DNA of 64,000 bases from Diphasiastrum complanatum (lineage: Eukaryota; Streptophyta; Lycopodiopsida; Lycopodiales; Lycopodiaceae). The translations under genes and the position numbers were made by a program. The stretch spans positions 9,386,364 through 9,450,363 of the forward strand of contig CM055113.1 of the NCBI GenBank assembly GCA_029204225.1, given 5' to 3'. Positions within the stretch are counted from its first letter, which is position 1, and each line of letters begins with the position of its first letter. Positions 33,083 to 44,130 of this stretch are shown here, one piece after another. The notes beneath the pieces were generated by a model. That model was not told the origin of the DNA. It was given only the letters and a program-made list of their open reading frames with translations, and did no database searches.

Positions 33083-36000
33083 ATGGAGAATTACTGCGCA
33101 CAGAGACTGCTGCCAAGAGCATTTGTTGCAACTGTATGGTTCTTTGAAGTCCTGCAATTTTCCTTCTTCATGACAGGAGAGTCAATTTCGAATGAAGCAC
33201 AAATCCTGCTGTCCTTGAAGAATTCTCTCAAGGATCCATTGAATAACCTCCAAAATTGGAGAGTCGAAGGCAACAACAGCGTATGCACTTGGACGGGAGT
33301 CACTTGTGGTAACGATTCGCTGTCTGTGGTGAAGCTAGATCTCAGCTCCATGGGTCTTTTGGGTGGTCTTTCTCCTGATGTTACTAGCCCGACATCTTTG
33401 CAATATCTTTCCCTTGAATAATCTCAGTGGTGAAATTCCTTCAAACATTTTCAATATCACTGGTCTGCTTACGCTCGACCTAAGCAGCAATTCTTTCACG
33501 GGCAAAATGCCTCGAGGCTTTGCAAATCTCAGGGAGTTGCAGGTATTGGATCTTTCTGACAATTTTCTCATAGGAGAAATTCCCACGGATATTAGCAACC
33601 AATCAGCCTTGTTGCAACTCCGCCTAAGAGGCAACAATAATTTGGGTGGCAGCATACCATTGCAGCTCTGCACGCTTCCCAATCTCCAAAATCTTTCTCT
33701 GGCGTCCTCTGCGCTCGTTGGCAATATTCCAGACTGCCTTGGAAATTTGTCGCAACTGCAATGGCTTTATCTTGGGTGGAACATGCTCACTGGGCCTATT
33801 CCTGCATCTCTTGGAAATTTGGAAAACATATTTTGGCTTGACCTCACCTCTAACTCTTTAACAGGAAGCATTCCCCTAGAGTTGGGGAAACTTTCCAAGC
33901 TCACGAACTTGTATCTTTACAGCAACAGCTTGTCGGGGGAACTTCCTGCACAACTTGGAAAACTGTCCCGATTAACAGATTTTGATGTTGGCCAAAATAA
34001 ATTGACAGGCAGGATTGCTGATGAGCTCGGAGGACTTGTCAATCTCAAGCTCTTTCGTGCTTATCAGAACTCACTAACAGGAAGCCTTCCGTTGTGGCTG
34101 GGCAATCTTTCGAACATATACCATATCGCACTTTTTGAAAATTCCCTGTCAGGGACGATTCCTGAGAATTTGGGTCGTTCTTCGCCACTTGCCCTCTTGG
34201 ACTTATCCACAAACTACCTCTCAGGAGCGATCCCACCAGAACTCTGCCATGGCCGTGCCCTTTTCAAACTTATTCTATTTTCCAATAGGCTAACAGGAAT
34301 GCTCCCGGAAAGCTTAGGGATGTGCCAGAGTTTGACCCGCTTAAGACTGGAAATGAACAGCCTCTCGGGAAACATTCCACATACTTTGTTTGCTCTTCCT
34401 TTACTAAACTTTGCCACCCTCTCACAGAATCGTTTCAACGGCACAATCGATTTCGAGCCTGTGAAAGTTTCTTGTTTACAAACGCTTAATCTTTCTCATA
34501 ATTTTCTTTCAGGGAACTTGACGCCTGCGCTTGGAAGCCTTCAAGCTCTGTTGCGACTCTTCGTATCCTATAATCTGCTGCACGGGAACATTCCCCCAGA
34601 ACTTGGGAAACTTAGTAATCTTTCCTCCCTAGATCTGAGCCACAACGCATTCTCAGATGGTATCCCTCCGAGTCTGAGCAATTGTACAACTCTCGTTACT
34701 TTAAATCTTAGCCGCAACTCTTTAAGTGGAAACATTCCCTCCGAACTGGGAAGCTTGCCGATGCTCGGAGCACTAGATCTCTCAGAAAATCTTATGGAAG
34801 GTGGCATCCCTCCACAACTTGCAAGCTCTTCGACTCTAGAATTCATCGACCTTTCTTACAACAATTTATCTGGGCCGGTGCCTCAGAGTGGCATTTTCCT
34901 TCACCTCAACGAATTATTTTTACAGGGTAATCCGAATCTCTGCGAGGCAGCCAATACCAAGGGCTTTAAGGTCTGTACAGCAAGCGACAATGGGAGCCAG
35001 GATGGCACTCGGAAGCACTTAGGAAGAATACGAACAGCATGGGCAACCGCAGGCTGTGCAATTTTCGCTACGCTAATTCTGATTGTTTGTGGTTCCTATT
35101 ACTTTCAAAAAAGATATGTTGGTAAGAAAGGACATGAACAATACTTTACCGATTCCTGGCATATTATCAGCTTCCAGAAAAAAATTCACATACGTCTAGA
35201 AGATATTCAGAGCTGCCTGGATGAGAATAACATCATAGGAAAGGGCACCGCTGGCACAGTATATAGAGGCGCGCTGAAGGACGGCCAAAAAGTTGCTGTG
35301 AAAAGAATGTGGATATATAATAATCTTGGACAACAAATAGGAGATCCAGGGTTCAAAGCAGAGATGGAAATCTTGGGAAACCTTCGCCATCGGAACATAG
35401 TTAAGCTATTAGGCTGTTGCTTTAGCCAAAGAGAGAACCTGCTTGTGTTTGAATACATGCCTAATGGCAACCTTGGAGATGCTCTTCATAACCAAGCCAT
35501 AGGACGAGAATTTCTGGACTGGGACACCAGACTCAACATTGCAATCGAGACAGCGCAGGGGTTACATTATTTGCACGAGGATTGCGTCCCAGCGGTGCTC
35601 CATCGCGACGTCAAGTGCCACAACATCCTCTTAGATGCAGAGCTGAGCGCACGTCTTGCTGATTTCGGGCTGGCAAAAGTGATGAATCCAGACGGTACAC
35701 CCGTAACAAACTCGAAAGTCGCAGGCTCTCACGGCTACATAGCTCCTGGTATTAATGCTTAATCATCTCAAAATACTGATATCCATCCTATGACTTAAAA
35801 TTCCTTGTGTCCACCGTTTTCAAAAGCTTTTATGGATGTTTTTGCTAGCTCCAGTGCGTCTGCATTGGTGAGATAGCTTCACTTGTTCTTACGATCCTAG
35901 CGTACTTATCCATAAACAAAGGCAAACTGGTCCTAATCTTCTGCCATTTAAACCATATCTAGAGTGAAACATTTTCATTTCTCCTTTTCTATTAAGTTGC

Positions 36001-36718
36001 TTGCACGCTTAAAGTTCGAGTAACTGATTTAACCTTTCTTTGCCTGTCTGCGTTTACGGAGCATCGATCTTTGCATAATTTACTTGAATAGTCAAATGCA
36101 TAAATATCATAATCTGCATAGTATCACCAGATTTCTCACCTATAATGGTACTGAACTACAAACTTATCAGAGTAGCTGTTAGTTTTCTAGCATCATTGAG
36201 TTACGAATTTCATTTATCCATCATGATATCCCTCGAGTCCCTCGACATTGCACCGATTTTGTGGCATTTTCATGTGTGCAGAGTATGCCTACACACTGAA
36301 AGTTGATGAAAAGGCCGACATATACAGCTTCGGAGTGATCATTCTTGAGCTCGTCACAGGGAGACATCCCACAGACCACATACAATTTTGCGAAGACATG
36401 GAAATGGTACGCTGGCTGCACACCAAAGTGAACATGATCAATTTTCATGACTTTGCAGTGGAAGAAATTGTAGACGAAAGACTAAAGCCATGCGCTCCAT
36501 CAACAGCCATGGAGATGAAATCAGCAACGAGGATCGGACTCATGTGCACAAGCGCGTCGCCCTTGCATCGCCCTCGCATGCAACAAGTAGTAAACATGCT
36601 GCTGGCCATTCGTCGGCCTCACAACAAGAACAAGAACAACAATAATAAGCCCCTCATTTCCAAACCACTCCACTCTCCTCCTCATTCTCACTTCTCACTC
36701 TCCCACCCACCATTCTAA
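33083..36718 (+). CDS. LRR receptor-like kinase, subfamily XI type, one intron, N-terminal frameshift
   Basis: Predicted plasma-membrane receptor kinase. ATG 33083 (MENYCAQRLL) starts a hydrophobic signal-peptide-like segment. An LRR N-cap (NEAQILLSLKNSLKDP, WTGVTC) follows, then about 22 LRRs of 24 residues to about 34920, a Cys pair (NPNLCEAANTKGFKVC) and a membrane span (ATAGCAIFATLILIVCGSYY, 35050-35105). The kinase has IGKGTAGTVYRG, VAVKRM, HRDVKCHN and DFGLAK. Exon 1 ends at 35748 inside the APE triplet and exon 2 starts at 36282, restoring APEYAYTLKVDEKADIYSF; it stops at 36716-36718 after an Asn/Lys- and His/Ser/Pro-rich tail. LTRLRL in LRR 14 matches the RxR pocket of HAESA-like peptide receptors. 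Near 33412-33420 the frame shifts between LQYLSLE and NNLSGEIP: about 5 bases seem lost, so it is either a young pseudogene or a sequence error. The ligand is unknown. Confidence 0.9.
35749..36281 (+). other. Intron in the kinase activation segment
   Basis: A 533-base GT...AG intron (GCTCCTG/GTATTA ... TGTGCAG/AGTATG). Joining G+AG makes the Glu of the APE motif. It has a high AT content and in-frame stops soon after the donor, so retention would truncate the kinase. Single introns in the kinase region are common in CLV1/HAESA-type genes (family knowledge). Confidence 0.9.
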
Positions 36719-37189
36719 ACCATGTAACCCTAGTGTATATTATAATACAATACACCACTGGCGTGTACTTTTTTAGCCCTCCCTCAAAGAGGTCTTTCAC
36801 TCAATAATGTGCAACTCTATTTGCTTATGTTTTGGCGTTAAATTTCAATTAATTTTAAAATATTTTGATTTCTTTGCATTTTAAGAAATTCTATGCACGA
36901 CATGTGATATCAAATGTACAATAGTAGTTTTTTTTTGTGAATTCTAGATTTTTTTTTCTAAATTTCTAATTATTTCTAAGTCTTTTTTTTTTCATGTTTA
37001 TCGTGGTGCCCTATCTTTAACTGTGTGGTGAAAGTCAATCACGACCTTGCATTTTTGTCCATATACTATAGTTGCATTGGGACCCATCCCTTGGCCCAAT
37101 ATATACAAAATGGGCCAAAACAAGAGCCGTACTAACAAGAGCTTCTTGGTTTAGAGTTGTGTGGTCCTCACTAACCATAATCAATGGCT
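36719..37189. other. 3' flank of the receptor kinase gene
   Basis: Probable 3' untranslated region, with TATAATACAATACACC near 36740 and ACTCAATAATGTGC near 36800 as polyadenylation-like words; then AT-rich filler with T runs up to the retroelement fragment. Confidence 0.45.
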
Positions 37190-37820
37190 TACAGACGACT
37201 ATCATTCTTCCATAGAGTGGCGTCAACAGTTGTTCGAAAGAGACCCTGCGATCATTAGGGCCTACGTGACGAGTCCGCAACAATTATGGGTGAACGCGCA
37301 CTTCCTGCCATGTACACGATGATCCAAATGGGTGGAATGTAGCACCCCTCTGGACAAGATCACACTGCAAAATTTTAATTGGCTGATCATACCATCAGAA
37401 TATGGGTGGACTACGGATGTAGATGCCAGAAGGGCTCTCACCACGTTCGCAAATCAATATATTAACTGCCCTGATCCAATAGTCCGCGCGGCAGCCACTT
37501 ACGCCCGGGACTTGGAACATTTAATGGGCATTGAAACAAAATGAGATTTTTCCTCAATATTCTTTGATCCTAATAAGGCACTAGCTTCCGACAAAGTCGA
37601 AGATCAGCTGCCAGTCGCTCGTGTATAATACCGAGCTGCATTCTTTGGAGATCCCTGGACGCGCCGATTCCAAGCATGGGTCGATCAAGAATGGCTGACA
37701 GGAGTCCACAAGTCCTTCCACACACCCAAGGACTCGAAGAAACTAGACCGTCTCAACTTCATGGAAGACGTTATGGGCTACCTGATCCACCAGAGGCGGG
37801 CAAAGCGGACACTATACTAA
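37190..37820 (+). pseudogene. Unknown retroelement ORF, copy 1 (C-terminal domain)
   Basis: Homologous to the C-terminal part of the ORF at 51628-52308 (minus). Shared words: EWRQQLFERDPA, IRAYVTSPQQL, STPLDKIT, TDVDARRALT, AATYARDLEHLMGIETK, KVEDQLPVARV, FGDPWTRRFQAWVDQ and FMEDV, ending RTLY-stop at 37818-37820. It contains at least three internal stops. The 3' LTR begins 46 bases after the stop, so this is the last gene of a retroelement whose 5' part is missing. I do not recognise the domain. It occupies the position where env-like genes sit in some plant gypsy elements, but no membrane segment is evident in this part. Confidence 0.8.
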
Positions 37821-37865
37821 ACCGGCAGAGTGTCGAGGGACCGGCACTACTTCAGGCCGTGGGTC

Positions 37866-38590
37866 CTGTTGGGGGTATTCCCAACAAAGTGTAAATAAAC
37901 AAAATCGTCCAATAAAATGTGTTGCGAGGGCATGGCATCCTGCACGTATAAGCCCATGGCCCAATGAGCACGCAAGCCAAAGTGTAAATAATATAAAATG
38001 GACTTGGGCCTTTGTAATTAAAATAAAACTTGAGGCCCAAAGTCAATTTTAAACTTAGAGTTTACTTTTTAAAGTTGGGTCCAATTTTGGACTCACATGA
38101 ATCTTGTGATTTCCAATGTACTTTTTGTGGACTCTTGGATCAAGTTGGGTCCAAGATGAATGGATAAAATCAATGTGAATATTAGCCAATAGGATTGAGG
38201 GGCAAGGGCCTTCCCCATTTTATAAAAAGGCACCATTTGTACACTATTTGCATGCTTAATAAAGAGGATGAGACTCTACTATTTTGAGAGCTCAAGCATT
38301 CTCATTTGCTAATCAATCTTGCTTATGCTATTGTTGTGTTTGCTTGTTATTTCCATTTCTTCCATGCTTCTTGTTTGTGATTAGTTAAGGTTTCTCCATA
38401 AGCAATGACATTGAGCATTTGAGCTAACCTCCATCTCATCTCGCTCTCTTTCTCTCTTCTCTTCTCTCTTCCTCTTCTTGTCTATCATTTCCCTTCACCC
38501 AAAAGCATGATGAATGTTAGTGTAGAGGAGTAGAGTTAAAGGAGGGTAGTGTTAGTGGTGAATAGAGTTAAGGGAGAGAGTAGGAAACTG
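37866..38590 (+). repeat. LTR (5' 725 bases), plus orientation, truncated
   Basis: Starts TGTTGGGGGTATTCCCAACAAAG and follows the LTRs of elements B and C (read on their own strand) up to GAGTAGGAAACT. The last ~100 bases (including GACAGGCGG and CCCTACA) are missing. It then joins the 3' region of element C, which lies in the opposite orientation. Confidence 0.88.
38214..38263 (+). promoter_or_regulatory. LTR TATA box and polyadenylation-like signal
   Basis: TTTTATAAAAAGG at about 38215-38230 is followed 30-40 bases later by GCTTAATAAAGAGG (AATAAA at 38258-38263). Both words recur in the LTRs at 28671-29492, 46897-47716 and (TATA) 50771-51581, so they are likely the element promoter and R-region signal. 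Confidence 0.7.
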
Positions 38591-38599
38591 AGATCGGTG

Positions 38600-39571
38600 T
38601 TTAATATGAGCAGATGACAACTGGTAGGAAGTTTGGTTGAGAACAGAAAACTTGGTATTTTCAGTGGAAATTTCGGCAAAGCTTCGCTAGCAAAGGTGAC
38701 AAATGACTCGAATTTAGCCCTTATATAGCGGAATTTAGAGTGTGTATTAGGTGAAATTCACTTTTCCTTGTTCAGTTCCACCCAAATTTTAGCAGGCACT
38801 TTCTTCACAAAATTCTAAGACCTCAGGGAAGTTTGCGAGAGTTCAAAAGGTGATTTGACTGCCATGCGAAGGTTCTACGAGGGTTCAGGCTGTCTGCGAG
38901 GGTTCAACTCTCGCAGGAAGTGATCTCTCGCACAACTTGTTCCTGTTATTGGATTTTCAAGATCAGACCATGTAGGCAGACTAATTTCACTGCTCTGATT
39001 CCATTTAGACACCTTGCGAGAGTTGGTAAGTTGATCTTGATGCTCTGCGAGGGTTCTGAAAATTTTGCTTCTGAGAACTCTCGCATACACTAAAAACACT
39101 AAAAAAAAAAGATTTTTCCATCACGAACTCTCGCAGAGATTTTCATGGATGCATCTAGGTCAGATCTGATGACTGTCCAATTTTCAAGAGCTATCTCCTA
39201 GGGGATCTCAAAAAATCATGAAAAAAGTGCTCCTTCAGAGTGTTTTTTGACAAGATCTCAAGATTTTCTGATTTTTAACTTCTGGAAACTGGTAATCAGC
39301 TTCATCCAGGCTTGATCTAACTGTTGGTAGTGCTCTGGAAGTTCTGATGGACTCTTGGTAGTAGATCCCTCAGTCAATCTGATGATCTACTTCCTTTTTT
39401 ACCCTATCAGGATCTGGATCCTCCTTGGATTCTGATGGATTTCCCTGATCTTGTCAGATCTGGCTGAATCTTGATGGATTTAGCATGATTTGGCTTGATC
39501 TCCTTAGATCTAGTGGTGATGGATGAGCAAATTAGCATTTTGTAACGTGTCACCCCCAATCTGGATTTGTC
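38600..39571 (-). other. 3' untranslated region of element C
   Basis: Non-coding. GATC/AGATCT-rich next to the pol stop (39350-39540), then GCGAGRGTT-type words in both orientations (38830-39140). It mirrors 7977-8850 of element A. Confidence 0.65.
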
Positions 39572-42500
39572 TTACTGTGGTGGCCAGTACTTGTGCAACC
39601 GGCTACTGTTGATGGGTGTGTCGAAGGGCGTCCCATCAAACTGTTCTAAGTTCACGGCCCCATGATTAAGAGTTTCCTTGATCCTATAAGAACCTTCACC
39701 CATGAATTTTAACTTTTTCTTGATCGCCTTGGTTTTATACATCAGGACCAAATCTCCTGAACGAAGATCCTTCTTTTGTAATCTGCGATCATGCCAAGCC
39801 TTGCGTCTTTCCTTTTCAGTTGTCAGTGCATGCACAGCTAGTAAGCATGTTTCAAAGAGTTTATGCAGAGCTTCGTGGCGTAGTTGTAGAGATTTGGACT
39901 CATTAAGACGTTGCGCGGTGGCAATCCTTAATGAAGGAACTAAAAACTCTACTGGCATCACAACATCCTAACCATATACCAATTGGAAGGGTGTTGATCA
40001 GTGCTCCCTTTATATGCTGTCCTGAATGCTCACAGTGCAGTATGCAACTTATGTTCCCAATCTGATCTGCTAGCTTCAACTGTTTTCGTGAGCACGCTAC
40101 ATAGGATCTTATTGGATGATTCTGCTTGCCCATTACCACGAGGATAATAAGGCGTACTGGTTCTGTGGATCACGAAGAATTCCTCCAACAGGATCTTGAT
40201 GGTCTCGTTGATGAAATGGCTTTCGCGATCACTGACTAGTTCCACCGGGCACCCGAAGCGCACAATGATATTTCCATAAAGGAACTTGGTAGTGGTCCTA
40301 GCATCAGCTACTCTTACTGCCTTGGCTTCGACCATTTGGTGAGGTAGTCTATGGCTACAATTACGTATTGAGCCTGGGAACTCCTTGCTGCAAGGTGAAT
40401 TGGACCAATATAATCCAATTCCCATTTTTCGAATGGTGCTTGGCCTAAGACTGGGTGCAGTAGATCATAGTTCAATCTCGTTGGTCTCCTTGCCCTTTGG
40501 CACACATCGCACTTTTTCAAGTATTCCTCCGTGTCTTTATGAATCGTTGGCCACCAACATCCTGATTGTAGGATCTTGCGAACTGTAATGTCAGATGTAA
40601 AATGACCTCCACCCATGCCTTCATATGAAAGCGAAATGATCTGGGTGGTCTCATGAGGAAGAATACACTGCCGAAGAATTTCATCTGGACTTCTTCGGTA
40701 CAACTGGCCGGCAATCAGCTGATAAGGTCTAGCTTCAAGATCAATTTCCGTTGTTCCGCCTTTGGTAGTGATTTGTTTGGTTGGCCCCACATTAGATATT
40801 CAACAATGTCGGCAGCCCATTCTAGTACTGTATCCACGTAAAATAAGACAGCATCTGCCAGCTCATCATCGGGTTGGGTTGCAATCTCGTTTCCCTTGAT
40901 TCGTGACACATGATCTGCCATGTAGTGTTGTTTTCCCTTTCGAATCACTATCTGAAAATCAAATTCCAACAACAAAAGGAGCCATCTGGTGATTTTCCCG
41001 ATGTTGCAAGTTTTATTAACGAGATATAGCAAGGGTTGATGGTCCGTATAAAAAGCAAAATGTGTGGCCATCAAATAGTGTCGAAACTTCTTAGTTGCAT
41101 AGATCATTGCCAGTGCTTCCCGCTCTGTAGTTGAATAATTTGTTTCGGTATCACTGAGCTATCGGCTTGCAAATCGAATTGGAAAATCCTTAAGACTGCT
41201 CCAACTACATACTTCGATGCGTCCGTATGCATGTGGAACTCAATGGACCAATTGGGTGGTTGTAAGATTGGTGCTGAGACCAATGCATTCTTAATCTTCT
41301 GGAAAGCCTTTAGAGCTTCCTCATTCCAATGTGAATCCGTTGTGAGCTTGTAAATTGGTCTGGCTAACTCTGCAAAATCAAGAATGAAGATCCTATAATA
41401 GTTAGCATGACCCATGAAAATGTAGACCTCGCGAATCGTCCCCGGTGGTAGTAGATCAACAATGATCTTGATCTTTGATAGATCTGTGGCGATCCCGTGT
41501 CTTGACACTATATGGCCGAGTATCAAGCCTTGTGTCACCCAGAATTGACATTTTTCTGGATTCAGGGAGATCTGGTATTCGCGACATTTTTGTAACACGT
41601 TCTCCAAATTGGATAAGTGTTCTGAATCTGGTCCATGCACACACAGATCGTCCAAGAAAATTTCCAGAAATTTTTGCAAATAATCTTTGAATGTCGCCTG
41701 CATGACTCGCTGGAAAATGCTTGGGGCATTGCAAAGTCCAAATGGCATCACTTTATAGGCATAAGTTCCCCATTCTGTAGCAAATGTTGTCTTGTGCTCG
41801 TCCTGACGGGCTATTTGCACCTAATTGTAGCTGCTGAAGCCATCTAGAAAACTGTAGGCTTCGTCGCCAGCTACTCTATCAAGGACACTTTTCATAAATG
41901 GTAAAGGAAAATGGACCTTTTTGGTGACTGCATTAAGCGCCTTCAGATTCACACAGATATGCATTTTGTCATTCTTCTTGGGTACTCTAACTATCGGTGA
42001 TACCCATTCCGTGTGCTCGATTTCATAAATGAAATCTGCATCCATAAGTTTCTACAACTCTTGCTTGATCAATTCTGTATAATTCGGGTTGTAGCAGTAG
42101 TAACGACTTACCTTGGGGACTGCTCCGTCCACCAAAGGTATGGTGTGTTGGACTACTGTTGGCGGAATGCCCTTTAGATCACTATAGCTCCAGGCAAAAC
42201 AGTCTTTATATTTCACCAACAAGGATCGTAGTCTCTTGAACTGCGTGGGTGTTAACTGCTCTCCCACATGCACTATCCTTTCTTCTTCTCCTGATTCCGC
42301 AAGATTCATCGGCTGTGTTCGTGCGGGTCCCTCGCAGACTTGTTTCGCTGGTGACTGACTTTGATCAGGTTCTTGTTGGGCTTGCGATGAATCTTGCGGA
42401 ACCATATCGTCCAATGTATAATTCTTGAAAGTATTAGGCATCTCGTGAACTGGAGCTCGTCGAGATTCCTCTTTCAGCATATTGATCTTGGCCCGACTGG

Positions 42501-44130
42501 TCATTTTTTTATTTTGTCACCTGTTTAGAAGATGACGTTGTATCTGTGTCCAACTTGATTAACTTCAAGGAATCCAACACCTTCTTTTTGCTCTTTTTTG
42601 TCATTTTGGTGGGTTCATCCTTGTTGTCTTTCTTCGAGACTGTTGTGACATTCGTCTCATGGTTGCGAATATCAACGTCTACTGTAGCTATTGCCTCTTT
42701 AGGTAGGCCACTCCATCGGATCACCTGGTTGTGACTTTGCTTCAACTGATTCTTCTTATTTGCAGGTGCCTTGGGTGGATCGATCCTTGAGACTTTCACC
42801 ATAGCAGACCTTTGTGGTGGTTGAGCTGGTACCTTCTCGGTTCTGTAATGATCTGGGTCCATGTAGTGTAGGACTTGTTCATCGGTCAGCTCAATCTCCT
42901 TATTATAAGTTAGAGCATGCTGCCAAGGGACTAGATCATCGTCCACTGGGTTCTCAATAGGCTCCGCTGACAGTCATGCTACATTTATCATATTCACCCC
43001 AAATGTGATTGGTGTGTCCACAGTGTAATACTTGGGTGAAGATGTACTGGGTTTCGGATCTGATTCATACTGACATGTCCGGAAGTCAATAGTTGCTAAC
43101 GCATCCGTCCATCTTACGACATTCGTCTCTGAATCATAATGACCTCCCTTGGCTGCCCTTGGGCGATCAATCGTGTGATCTGTCATAGATGATCCGTCAT
43201 CAGCTTTGGGTGCAATAGGTTTCACCGCCCATGTGGTTGGATCTACATTTACAGCCTGTTCTCTATTCTTGAAGGTGAGTTTTCCTGTACCCCAGTTGTG
43301 TACTACTTGCGCAGCTCTCAACCATGGTCTTCCCAGTAAAACACGGTATGCAGATGGAGATTCAGGTATATCCATGACCACAAAAGTAATCACATACTGC
43401 ATGTCTACTATCTTTAAGGGAATATCAACAACTACACCTTTTGGTTTCACACATGATTGATCTGCTAGCTTGATGGCGAATCTGGCTGGCTTCAATCCTT
43501 GTAGTTCCCATTTTTCGTACAAAGTAGTGGAGATCAGATTGACACCCGATCCTCCATCTACCACTGACGCCTCGTCCTCGTATCGCTTGTGTTTGATTGG
43601 CAAAGTGATGTTGTGTTTCTCACTTTCCCATGTTGCTCCGATGTGGAGGACTTTACTTGTTTCATCATAGCCCACACAATAGATGGGCTCAGGCACTACT
43701 GGCTCCTCATCCGTGTTGTCCCATTCCGCTAAAAGGCTTTTCGCTTGTGGTGCAATCCGTAGTAGTTCTTCGAGTGGTAAACTAACGTGGCTTGACAGCA
43801 AGAGTGTGAGCCTTTTAGTGCGTGGTTCCTCAGGCTCCACCATGTGAAAAGGTGGTTCATGTTGGTGCAACCAATCATTCTGATCAGTGCACAGTGGTGA
43901 GCCTGTTTGCGGTTCCCGTTCGACGCCGACTGGAGGTTCTGTGGGATTGTTTCGTTCTTGCTCTTTTTTCTCCTCTCGTGCTTTTTGTACCCAGTGTCTT
44001 ATTTTTTGGTACTGTCTTCTCTCTTTCCTCACATTTGGATATGGCGTTGAAGTTGAGGGTTGGTCGTCAGTGACTGATGGTGGTGGTGAGGGAGCCACTT
44101 CCTTCCTCTTCTGTGCTTACGAAACAGTTA
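39572..44130 (-). pseudogene. pol: pol of element C
   Basis: The spacer and protease-like segment lie in an open frame 44098-42974 (VDGGSGVNLISTTLYEKW, LLGRPWLR). The linker continues at 42946-42509 and 42504-42052. RT 42045-41280 has VSPIVRVPKKNDKM, MPFGLCNAPSIFQRVMQ and FLDDLCVHG with an intact DD pair. RNase H reaches 40880 (YTDHQPLLYLVNKT). The integrase zinc region is 40690-40480 with CDVCQRARRPT, then LDYIGPIHLAARSSQAQYVIV, VSDRESHF and GNGQAESSNK, keeping the D,D,E residues. The C-terminal segment ends HKYWPPQ at 39572. Interruptions are few: stops near 42960, 42508 and 42048, a frameshift near 41160-41100, one near 40330 and one near 39965. No chromodomain is present. Confidence 0.93.

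Noticed and set aside
33380-33440. Intron explaining the frame change in the receptor kinase LRR 1
   Set aside because: No GT-AG pair of plausible length lies between LQYLSLE and NNLSGEIP; a small deletion is simpler.
37852-38046. Small hydrophobic ORF repeated in every LTR of the A/B/C family
   Set aside because: It recurs only because the LTRs are homologous; it lies on the antisense strand of the LTR and has stops or shifts in other copies.
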